Positions 1-7,310 of a DNA stretch of 23,146 bases are shown here, piece after piece. Every line of letters begins with the position of its first letter. Position 1 is the first letter of the stretch. The position numbers and the translations under genes are program-made. The notes below the pieces were generated by a model, which was not told where the DNA came from, did not search any database, and saw only the letters and a list, made by a program, of their open reading frames with translations. This DNA is from Ruminococcus flavefaciens. GTDB lineage: Bacteria > Bacillota > Clostridia > Oscillospirales > Ruminococcaceae. The stretch is from assembly GCA_002309635.1 (NCBI GenBank), contig DBXO01000050.1:1-23146 (forward strand), in the 5' to 3' direction.

Positions 1-821
1 GGTGCAGGGCATGCGCCGCCTACATAACCGAATACGTCAGGACGCATAAGTCCGCAGTAGATAGCCTCACGGCCGCCCATTGAGAAACCTGTGATAGCAG
101 TGTACTCTCTGCCTTCCTTTACGGAGTAATTCTCCTTAATGAAAGGAAGAAGGCTCTCTGTTACGTCATAGAGGAAGTTATCATACTCAGCACAGGTCTG
201 CTGATTGATACCACTCGGAGAATTCATGGTCTTGCTGGTAAACATATTAGGAGTTACAGCAATGAACTCCTCAGCCTTGCCGCTTGACATAAGACCTGTC
301 ATGAGCTCCTGAACGCCCATACCGCTTACCATGTCGTTTTCGCTGCCCATGATACCGTGAAGGATGAACATTACAGGATATTTCTTGCTCGGATCATAGT
401 TAGGAGGCAGAATTACATTGCAGTTCTTCTGCTTTCCTGTGTATTTACACATGTAAGACTTCTTCTCGACCTTGCACTTGCTGCTCTGCTCCGAACCGCT
501 CGGAACAGTTGTAGGCATATCGCCCTTGATCTTAGCGTTGAGACCTGACTGAGCATTTCCGCCGCTGCCTGCGTCCGAACCGATGTTAGCTCCGCCGCCG
601 TTAAAGCCGCCTGCAAAGCCGCTCCAGTCCTGGCCGCCGCCGTTGCCGCCCCAGTTCATTCCGCCGCCAAAGCCTCCGAAGCCGCCCTCGACCTTGCCGC
701 CTGAAATGCTGCCTAAATCAATGTTTCCAACAGCGGCTGAAGCGGAGAACGGTACGCTTGCTGCGATCATCATTGCTGAAACAGTTCCGCTGATGACCTT
801 TTTGAGTGTTTTAACTTCCAC
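1..821 (-). CDS. Secreted CE1-like (feruloyl/acetyl xylan) esterase, N-terminal part
   Basis: This gene runs off the left edge, so only the first 273 codons are visible. The start is a GTG at 821-819, placed 8 bases after AAAGGAG; a GTG nearer the SD is too close. Residues 1-29 form a signal peptide (KTLKK, a hydrophobic core, then FSASA). Residues about 36-90 are a Gly/Asn/Trp-rich low-complexity linker. From about 118 the alpha/beta-hydrolase fold of the esterase D / CE1 family begins: strand plus oxyanion segment FILHG (His155-Gly156) and the nucleophile elbow GFSMGG with Ser247. The catalytic Asp and His should lie beyond the edge, as would any dockerin. The family deacetylates xylan or releases ferulate from arabinoxylan; the substrate here cannot be decided. 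No convincing promoter was found upstream, but a perfect palindrome lies at 850-864. Confidence 0.85.
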   Translation of the reverse strand, partial: MEVKTLKKVISGTVSAMMIAASVPFSASAAVGNIDLGSISGGKVEGGFGGFGGGMNWGGNGGGQDWSGFAGGFNGGGANIGSDAGSGGNAQSGLNAKIKGDMPTTVPSGSEQSSKCKVEKKSYMCKYTGKQKNCNVILPPNYDPSKKYPVMFILHGIMGSENDMVSGMGVQELMTGLMSSGKAEEFIAVTPNMFTSKTMNSPSGINQQTCAEYDNFLYDVTESLLPFIKENYSVKEGREYTAITGFSMGGREAIYCGLMRPDVFGYVGGACPA

Positions 822-849
822 TCTGATCACTCCTTTTTGTAATTTTTAT

Positions 850-864
850 ATTGTTCTGAACAAT
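850..864. promoter_or_regulatory. Perfect 7-bp-arm palindrome upstream of the esterase
   Basis: ATTGTTC-T-GAACAAT is a perfect inverted repeat with a single central base, 29 bases upstream of the esterase GTG. Its length and symmetry suit a dimeric repressor operator or a short 5' UTR hairpin. No regulator was identified, so the role is inference. Confidence 0.35.
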
Positions 865-1429
865 GTGCCATACATGCAGCCCGGCAACATGTGTATTCCA
901 GGAAACAGCCCGATAGTACTGCATAATATATAATATTAATGTATCAGCGGTACAGAGGGAACGGACTGATATCCCGACGTAAAAGCCGCAATGACGATCT
1001 CATCAAAAAATACACCTGAGATAGTTATTGTGCCGAATGTATGTCACAATTGTCTAACATCTTCAATGTAAATATACAATACACAACCCCAAAAGTAAAT
1101 AAGCTATTAACAAGACCGCAATAAATGGTGACTAATTAGCAATATTTGGTCAGCTGCTTATAATAATATTTTGCTATTTTTCAGACAAAAATGATATTAT
1201 TTTTACTATTTCAAATGTTTAGGAAATACTTTGTTCATATAGATACCTCTCTTTGTTAAATGCGCAGCCCAATGCAATGAATGCTGTGAGGAGGATTTCC
1301 GCACTTTTTCCAAAATAAATATTTTTAGTAAAATAGCACAAATCTGCACTTATCCTGACTGCTTCAAGTATTCTGTACGAGCTCCTGTATCCTTAACAGC
1401 TCAAACATGCAACTGGCGGGAGAGCGATA

Positions 1430-1459
1430 ATAAAAAAGTGTCCGTTTTTACAGACACTT
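1430..1459 (-). terminator. Intrinsic terminator of the c-di-GMP operon
   Basis: On the minus strand AAGTGTC (1459-1453) pairs with GACACTT (1442-1436) around an A-rich loop, and the stem runs directly into a T-run (TTTTTTATT). It lies about 115 bases after the GGDEF stop codon and would end the two-gene operon. Confidence 0.75.
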
Positions 1460-1572
1460 CAATAATTTATCAACTTAATACGACACATTCATTATTATTT
1501 ATTATCAGTTCTTTATTATTTTAACAGCAGACATAACGACGCCATTGCTTCTTTATGCCTGCTTTGCTGTTA

Positions 1573-3489
1573 TCATCTCTTTTTTCGGTCAGGCTTTGAC
1601 ATTTTCTGCTCATACATCCTTGCATCGCTTATCTTGAGATAATCCTCGATGCTTCCGCTGCTGTCGGTCTCGCACAGATATGCTCCGCAGCTCAGTTCTA
1701 TCCTGTATGGCTTGCCGTTGCTTTCGTTGTATTCCTCACACAGACGCACCAGCTCGCGCTCAAATCTGTCAAGTTTCTCCTGAGAATAATCGGAAGCGTA
1801 AATATAGAATTCGTCGCCGCCTGCTCGTCCCGCGATCTCACCCGATACGCAGCATTCCGTGATTATATGGGCAGCCATCCTGATAGCGAAGTCGCCCTCA
1901 TTGTGGCCGTAAATATCATTGATGTGCTTAAGTCCGTCCATATCCACTACCATAGTGCATACAGTATTCTTCCCTCTGAGGCTCTTGATCGCATTTTGGG
2001 AAAACTCGTTGAAGCCGCGCCGGTTCAGGATACCCGTCAGCTCGTCGTGGACACTCAGCTCCATCTGCTTTTCGTACAGCGCCTTCTGCTGTCTGTAAAG
2101 CCTGTTGATATTATCGTTTTTCCAGAGCCTTTCGAGAGTTACAGACAGATTAAGAAGGAAAATATTATAGAAATCGCTGAAAATATCATCGTCCTTCATC
2201 TCGATAAGAGCATAGCCGAACATCTTCTCCGCACAGTAGATGCTCATTATGTAATAGAAATGAGACGTATCGGAATTAGTCGTATATGGTATGATACACT
2301 TGCTTTTTTCATCACTCACGGGCTTGACATATTCATTTTTTTCGTCTATCCATATTACGGGGCGGAAATTTCCCGTAGGCTTGCCGAACTCGCTTGAACA
2401 GGACAGTCTTCCCTCCTCATCGGTCTGCAAGAACAGGAAAAAAGCTGAATAATCACCAAAGTTGGTAGCACACTTCCTGAATGCGTCCTCAAGCTCGTCC
2501 AGCTTTTCCACGGTATTGAGCTTGAGCATGGCAGCCTCTGCATCGTTGAGGCAGTAGCCGAAAAGTCTTACATCATTGTATACGTCATCGAGATTTCTCG
2601 CCTCGGTCTCATAATCAACAGTCATACAGCCGCAGGACTGGTTCAGTATCATTCTCGGCGTCACCAAAAGGTCAGTCTCGTCAGTAAGCTCCTTACCGAG
2701 ACTTACAAGGAGCGACATTGCTTTCTCTGCTATATCCTCCCTTTCGCGGGTAGCCGTGGTAAGGTGAGGGATAAACTGCTTTCCCTCAGTTGTGCCGTCA
2801 AAGCCCGATACAGCTATATCATCAGGCACCTTTATACCCCTTAGCTTCAATGCCGAAGCAAGGGCGATAGCCATATAGTCGTTGGCGCATACTATGGACT
2901 GAGGCCGCTCGGGACGGGAAAGGAAAAAATCCGCCGCCTCCTCGCCCTTATGGAACCAGAAGTCTCCTTCAAACACACCTGCTCCGTCCTCGGGAAGCCC
3001 TTTTTCCCTCATGACTGACCTGAACACCTCAAGTCTCAGCTGAGCATCGGGATGAGTGAGAAATCCCGACATGAAGCCTATTCTCGTATGCTTATGGACA
3101 TCGGTGAAATGCTCAACAAGCTTGCGCATGCCCGCAGCGTCCTCAAAATCAATATTGTAAAAACCGTCAACGTGACCGCTTATAGATACAACAGGGCATT
3201 TTGCACTGCGAAGCTTGTTTATGACCTTTTCCGCCATGCTTTCCACGTTATATCCCTCTCCGTCGTAGACTATTCCGTCAAAGACATCAAGGTCTATATG
3301 ATCTATGATGTCCAGTTCGCACTCGCCGAACTGGGTATACTTTTCACCTATCCTGCCGAGGGAATTGAAATATACTATGTTCATTCCCCTTTTCTTTGCA
3401 GCTCTGTTGAAGCACTGACATAATCCCTGTCTGTACCTGCTTGTCAGGGAGCAGCCAAAAAAGCCGATCGTCTTAAGAGAATTAATCAT
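1573..3489 (-). CDS. Diguanylate cyclase with LacI-type ligand-binding sensor
   Basis: A cytoplasmic enzyme predicted to make c-di-GMP from two GTP. From Met1: a LacI/Peripla_BP_3-like sensor at about 5-290 (starts KTIGFFG, contains IVCANDYMAIALA and DDIAVSGFDG, ends at QSCGC) without the helix-turn-helix of a repressor; a middle domain at about 295-450 (ends near FGYALIEM); a short helical linker; and a GGDEF domain at about 468-627 with DELTGILNRRGF and an intact AGGDEF (GGDEF 557-561). No RxxD inhibitory site is present five residues before GGDEF, so product inhibition may be missing. The start at 3489 is chosen for the GGAGGAGGG element about 10 bases upstream; an ATG at 3522 would overlap the upstream stop as ATGA. 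There is no signal peptide or membrane segment. It is second in an operon with the EAL gene. Confidence 0.85.
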   Translation of the reverse strand: MINSLKTIGFFGCSLTSRYRQGLCQCFNRAAKKRGMNIVYFNSLGRIGEKYTQFGECELDIIDHIDLDVFDGIVYDGEGYNVESMAEKVINKLRSAKCPVVSISGHVDGFYNIDFEDAAGMRKLVEHFTDVHKHTRIGFMSGFLTHPDAQLRLEVFRSVMREKGLPEDGAGVFEGDFWFHKGEEAADFFLSRPERPQSIVCANDYMAIALASALKLRGIKVPDDIAVSGFDGTTEGKQFIPHLTTATREREDIAEKAMSLLVSLGKELTDETDLLVTPRMILNQSCGCMTVDYETEARNLDDVYNDVRLFGYCLNDAEAAMLKLNTVEKLDELEDAFRKCATNFGDYSAFFLFLQTDEEGRLSCSSEFGKPTGNFRPVIWIDEKNEYVKPVSDEKSKCIIPYTTNSDTSHFYYIMSIYCAEKMFGYALIEMKDDDIFSDFYNIFLLNLSVTLERLWKNDNINRLYRQQKALYEKQMELSVHDELTGILNRRGFNEFSQNAIKSLRGKNTVCTMVVDMDGLKHINDIYGHNEGDFAIRMAAHIITECCVSGEIAGRAGGDEFYIYASDYSQEKLDRFERELVRLCEEYNESNGKPYRIELSCGAYLCETDSSGSIEDYLKISDARMYEQKMSKPDRKKR

Positions 3490-3518
3490 TGATCTCTGTC
3501 CCTCCTCCTGCCATGTCA

Positions 3519-6500
3519 TCATGTATAGTCATATATGATAGGTCTTTCAAATTCCGCACCATTTATAATTATCCTTCTTCTGCCGTTAATTACGCGCACA
3601 TTCTCATCGGGAGCCATTGTATCCCTGCCTATAGCGGAATGCACCACCGCCTGAGTATCAGAGTTCAGCAGGTCTATCCTGCTGTCGCTGCCGCAGCCGC
3701 CGAAAAGCAGTGCCTGTTTGCCTGTACTTTCAAGCTTTAACGCAGAATCATTCACTCTGATATCCGAAGCACCGTTGAGAGCTCCCAGAAGAGTTGACTC
3801 ATCTGCCGTAACGTTTATGACCGCACCTATCCTGTTGGTATCTATGCAAGCCCTTTTGCCCTTTACAGAGCCTATCACTGCCACGCTCCTGCCGAAGGCG
3901 TAAAAATGTATAGCGCTCTGCTTTATACTTACCGATACATCGTTTTCCAGCGAGCCTATAAGAACCCCCGAGGTAACGATATAATCTGCCTCAATATGGC
4001 AGGTATTCAGCGAAAGCTCCACCTTTCCCGTGAGAGCGCCAATTCCCACGAACTCCTCATTGTTGGAATTCAGGTTGTACTCTCCGCGGTTTATGATTAT
4101 ATTTCCTCCGAGACCAGAGCCTATGGCTATCCCCTTCTGACCGTGACAGTTAATATTCACTGAGCCGTCCTGATCGAACACCAGCTCGCCGTGGCGGGAG
4201 TAGTGATCGTTGCCGATACCGTAGAATTCCGCAGCATTCAGCTCTATCTCAAGGTCTCCTCTGCCTTCGAGAGCAAGGCGCGAGGATTCGGGCACCTGTA
4301 TTCCCGAGCCGAAAAGCGTATTCGTACCGAGAAGCACAAGAGCCACGTCGGTATTCTCACCGAGGACTATACACGGACGCTTTTTGATATTCTGAAAGTA
4401 CACGTCCTCCAGGGTTATCCGTCCGCTGTAGCCTTTCTCGACCCGCAGATGGATATTGGTCTTCATATGGGGGATACCGATGATGGATATGTCCTTGTAT
4501 ACCATTGTGTCGCCGCCCACGACTATTTCGCTGTAGCCGTCCCTGACAAGCTGAGCAAGCTGGATACGGTTGATCTTTCCCGCGTAGTATACCTTCTTCA
4601 TCTCACCATCTATACGCTCCTGATAATACTGCTTTATCTCGCTCCGGCGCTTATCGTCTATCCTGCGTATTATCTCAGGCGAGGGCACCGCCGTATAGAA
4701 GCCCTGTATGAGGTCTGCACCGAGGTTTATCGCTATGCGCATCTCCTCAGTGGTCTCAACGCCCTCCGCAAGGGCAAGTACATTGTTATTATGGCAGAAA
4801 TCTATTATCTCACGGACAAAATGCTGCTTTCTCGGCTGACTGTCTATTTCGCTTATGAGGGAATGGTCTATCTTTACGTAATTTGGCATATATCTCAGCA
4901 GGTTGCTGACATTTGAATATCCCGTGCCGTAATCGTCAACTGCGATATCGATATTGAGCTTATTATAGAACTCCTTCAGCTTCATCAGATCCTCGTCATT
5001 GAGCTCCGCTTCCTCCGTAAGCTCTATCACCACCCTGTCAGAGATCCTTTCAAGGCGCTCGCTTATATCGGAGAGGTCGCCGTCGCTGACCATAACTCCG
5101 GGGATACTGTTTATGAACACCTTAGCGTCCCCGAATTTTTCTGTATTTTCGCTTACTATGCGCAGAACGTTCAGGAATGTGGAGCGCTCCACATCAAAAA
5201 GTCTTTCCTGCATGGTGGCATATTTTATAATAGAGAGCGGAGACACCTTTGTTTCCGTCCTTGCACGCATAAGAGCCTCATATGCGAAAATATCGCCGTT
5301 TTTCGCATTTATTATCGGCTGAAAATGATAATCGAAGAGGTTTTCGTCCAGTATTCTGGCAACAAGGCCGTAATCCTCCTTTTCCTTTTCGTCGAGGCTG
5401 TCATAGGCATAGGAATATATGGCAAACTTGCTGTTGCGTATCCTTTCAAGCCTTTTCTGAGTATTTTTGAGTGCGATACTGCGCCTCAGGACCTCCAGCC
5501 CCCTGTTTACCGAATCTATCCACCGCCTGTACACCTCATCATAGGAGCAGAGCTGATCCTGATACCTTACCGCCGCATAACCGAAACAGTTTTCATTGAA
5601 AAACACGGGAGTGAATATGTAGACCGCAGGCTCCTCCCTGTCAATCCCAAGGTCGGGCAGCATTTCCTCGGTTCTGAATCTGCTTTCAAGTCCCGTCATA
5701 TTGTTTTTTCTGTCGCTGTAGTACCTTACGGCATGTATCATGCTGTCGTTGTATCCGTCACTTGTCACGCGGATACTGTTCCCGAGGTTTTCCGACCTGC
5801 TGTCAAGGCATAGATGGAACTCCCTTATATCTCCCAGCTGATAGATATAGGAGTACACCGCATTGAGATATTCGGGCAGAGATGACTGTGATATAAGGTT
5901 TTCCTCCATATTGTTGAAGACAGAGTTATAACCCTCCTCCGACATCTCTGTTTCCCATTTCTTACGTTTTATCTGATACTGCGGCATTATCTCGTTATGG
6001 CAGCCGCAGCTCTCTCCGAGAAGTATCTTCGGCTTGAGCGAAAAGGCATACGGCACCTCTCCGTTCATCTTTTTCATAAGGAAATCAAAGGCGTACTCTC
6101 CGAAGTCTTTTGCGGGGATAAGCGCCGATGTTACGGTACACGGGCTGGTCTGGCCCTCATAGGTGGAGTCGTAGCCCACAACTGCTATATCCTCGGGGAT
6201 ACGTATGCCCCGGGCCGTCAGAGCCTTGCACAGACCTATAGCCATCTGGTCGTTTGCACATGCAACTGCATCGGGGAGCGACTCTCCCTGCAAAAGGAGC
6301 TGCTCTGCATAGACCTCGCCGCTCTGATACCAGTAATCGCCGTAGATTATGCGCTTTTCCGATACAGGAAGTCCCGCCTTTTCCATTGCGTCGCGGTAAG
6401 CCTGCAACCGCTCCTTAGAGTGCTTATGATTTTTCTTGCCCGATACAAAAGCTATATCGCGGCAGCCGTGTACCTCGATAAGGTGAGTTATCAGGTCGAA

Positions 6501-6863
6501 CACTCCCGAATAACCGTTCACGTAAATACTCGGGAAGATGTCGCTTTCCTTTTCTATGGCCACGATAGAACCGCGGAATTCCGCTTCAAGCCGCTTTTCC
6601 AGCTCCTGTGCGGCGTTTTCCGTCTGTATACTGTCCTTAAGTATAACAGCCCCGTCAAATCTTTCGGGATTCATCAGCGAGAATATATTAGACTCTCCCT
6701 TTTCGTTTTCGGGAGTATCCTGATATTTACGATACATTGAGAATATGCACACATCATAGCCCGCAGCGAGCGCTTCCTTGTTGAAACCGCTTATAAAACG
6801 GCTCTGATATGCTTCATCAGCCTGTCCCACAAACAATGCAAGTCTTTTTCCTGATCTTACCAT
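3519..6863 (-). CDS. c-di-GMP phosphodiesterase (EAL) with LacI-type sensor and C-terminal beta-helix
   Basis: Predicted to hydrolyse c-di-GMP to pGpG. From Met1 (1114 residues): a LacI-like sensor at about 5-290 without a DNA-binding domain (VACANDQMAIGL, EDIAVVGYD, ending SCGC at 285-288); a middle domain at about 300-480 paralogous to that of the next gene; and an EAL domain at about 500-735. Signature residues are intact: EAL at 529-531, ELTE ending at Glu617, DDYGTGYSN from 643, VKIDHSLI with Lys664, EGVET with Glu700, and QGF at 720-722. Residues about 755-1100 form a repetitive Gly/Ile/Asn-rich segment (motifs such as GIAIGSG and GNIIINRGEY) typical of right-handed beta-helix carbohydrate-binding proteins. 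That is very unusual on an intracellular EAL enzyme. The start at 6863 follows AAAGGA by 8 bases; an upstream ATG at 6896 has no site. It is first gene of the operon, from the promoter at 6983-7011. Confidence 0.85.
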   Translation of the reverse strand: MVRSGKRLALFVGQADEAYQSRFISGFNKEALAAGYDVCIFSMYRKYQDTPENEKGESNIFSLMNPERFDGAVILKDSIQTENAAQELEKRLEAEFRGSIVAIEKESDIFPSIYVNGYSGVFDLITHLIEVHGCRDIAFVSGKKNHKHSKERLQAYRDAMEKAGLPVSEKRIIYGDYWYQSGEVYAEQLLLQGESLPDAVACANDQMAIGLCKALTARGIRIPEDIAVVGYDSTYEGQTSPCTVTSALIPAKDFGEYAFDFLMKKMNGEVPYAFSLKPKILLGESCGCHNEIMPQYQIKRKKWETEMSEEGYNSVFNNMEENLISQSSLPEYLNAVYSYIYQLGDIREFHLCLDSRSENLGNSIRVTSDGYNDSMIHAVRYYSDRKNNMTGLESRFRTEEMLPDLGIDREEPAVYIFTPVFFNENCFGYAAVRYQDQLCSYDEVYRRWIDSVNRGLEVLRRSIALKNTQKRLERIRNSKFAIYSYAYDSLDEKEKEDYGLVARILDENLFDYHFQPIINAKNGDIFAYEALMRARTETKVSPLSIIKYATMQERLFDVERSTFLNVLRIVSENTEKFGDAKVFINSIPGVMVSDGDLSDISERLERISDRVVIELTEEAELNDEDLMKLKEFYNKLNIDIAVDDYGTGYSNVSNLLRYMPNYVKIDHSLISEIDSQPRKQHFVREIIDFCHNNNVLALAEGVETTEEMRIAINLGADLIQGFYTAVPSPEIIRRIDDKRRSEIKQYYQERIDGEMKKVYYAGKINRIQLAQLVRDGYSEIVVGGDTMVYKDISIIGIPHMKTNIHLRVEKGYSGRITLEDVYFQNIKKRPCIVLGENTDVALVLLGTNTLFGSGIQVPESSRLALEGRGDLEIELNAAEFYGIGNDHYSRHGELVFDQDGSVNINCHGQKGIAIGSGLGGNIIINRGEYNLNSNNEEFVGIGALTGKVELSLNTCHIEADYIVTSGVLIGSLENDVSVSIKQSAIHFYAFGRSVAVIGSVKGKRACIDTNRIGAVINVTADESTLLGALNGASDIRVNDSALKLESTGKQALLFGGCGSDSRIDLLNSDTQAVVHSAIGRDTMAPDENVRVINGRRRIIINGAEFERPIIYDYT

Positions 6864-6982
6864 AAGACTGTTCCTTTCCTCAGCGTCAATCATCAAAAAG
6901 CGTTATCCATGTCATATCTACTGCTGAAAATAAAAGCCGTTCAGCTGTATGCTGCCCATATATTCCGTCTGTATTTACTGAT

Positions 6983-7011
6983 ATTATATCCTATATTAAT
7001 ATGCAAAGCAA
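6983..7011 (-). promoter_or_regulatory. Sigma-A promoter of the EAL/GGDEF operon
   Basis: On the minus strand the -35 is TTGCTT (7011-7006) and the -10 is TATAAT (6988-6983), with a 17-base spacer. It predicts a 5' UTR of roughly 110 bases before the EAL start at 6863. Confidence 0.65.
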
Positions 7012-7144
7012 TAGACAAAATGTAAAATATATTGCCTCTTTTTTCAGCATAATAATGGTTTTATTTTTTTACAGCAGAATATCACCTTTCATCGTTGCTT
7101 TATTAACTAAAAAAGTCTGAATTGTAAATTTTAACCCTGATGTA

Positions 7145-7173
7145 TTGTGCCGGTCAATTGTTTATGCTATAAT
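7145..7173 (+). promoter_or_regulatory. Sigma-A promoter of the LRR-dockerin gene
   Basis: TTGTGC (7145-7150), 17 bases, then TATAAT (7168-7173) within TATGCTATAAT. The same TATGCTATAAT block recurs in the promoter at 16173-16201. Transcription should start near 7180, leaving a leader of about 130 bases. Confidence 0.7.
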
Positions 7174-7179
7174 AAATGC

Positions 7180-7310
7180 CAAAGCATTGATTATTAATGC
7201 TCTGAATGTCCTTGCGGATACGCAGACCGGAGATCTGTTCCCTGCAATCGGGCGATATGCTATATGTAGGCAAGCCGCAAGGCTTAATGATATAGTAAAG
7301 GAGAAATACT
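7180..7310 (+). promoter_or_regulatory. Structured 5' leader of the LRR-dockerin gene
   Basis: The leader can form several short hairpins: AGCATT/AATGCT near its start; TGCG-GATA-CGCA at 7213-7224; and a two-tier stem in which CTATAT (7260-7265) pairs with ATATAG (7290-7295) around AAGCC-GCAA-GGCTT (7272-7285, GNRA loop). The last stem ends two bases before the SD AAGGAG (7298-7303), so it could tune translation. It does not match the class I c-di-GMP riboswitch core. No known RNA family was recognised. Confidence 0.4.

Larger units (their letters stand above)
822..1572. other. AT-rich intergenic region
   Basis: About 750 bases without a credible gene between the esterase and the GGDEF gene, both on the minus strand. 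It holds a minus-strand terminator (1430-1459) and a palindrome (850-864) close to the esterase start. A second, weaker inverted repeat starts at the GGDEF stop codon: on the minus strand TAACAGCA near 1572 can pair with TGCTGTTA near 1520. I saw no tRNA, no ORF with a ribosome binding site and no clear sigma-A promoter for the esterase. Confidence 0.5.
6864..7310. other. Divergent control region between c-di-GMP operon and LRR-dockerin gene
   Basis: About 450 bases, AT-rich, with two back-to-back sigma-A promoters: minus-strand 6983-7011 for the EAL/GGDEF operon and plus-strand 7145-7173 for the dockerin LRR gene. Roughly 130 bases separate them. I saw no long palindrome that both promoters would obviously share. 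Confidence 0.6.

Noticed and set aside
4191..6740. Long open frames on the plus strand opposite the EAL gene (for example 4191-4916 and 5997-6740).
   Set aside because: They lack ribosome binding sites and recognisable domains, and lie fully antisense to a gene with intact enzyme motifs.
7213..7310. A class I c-di-GMP riboswitch before the LRR-dockerin gene, suggested by GGATACGCAGACCGG and the GNRA hairpin.
   Set aside because: The conserved core (ACGCACAGGGCAAACC, then GCAAAGCC) is absent and the stem order does not match.
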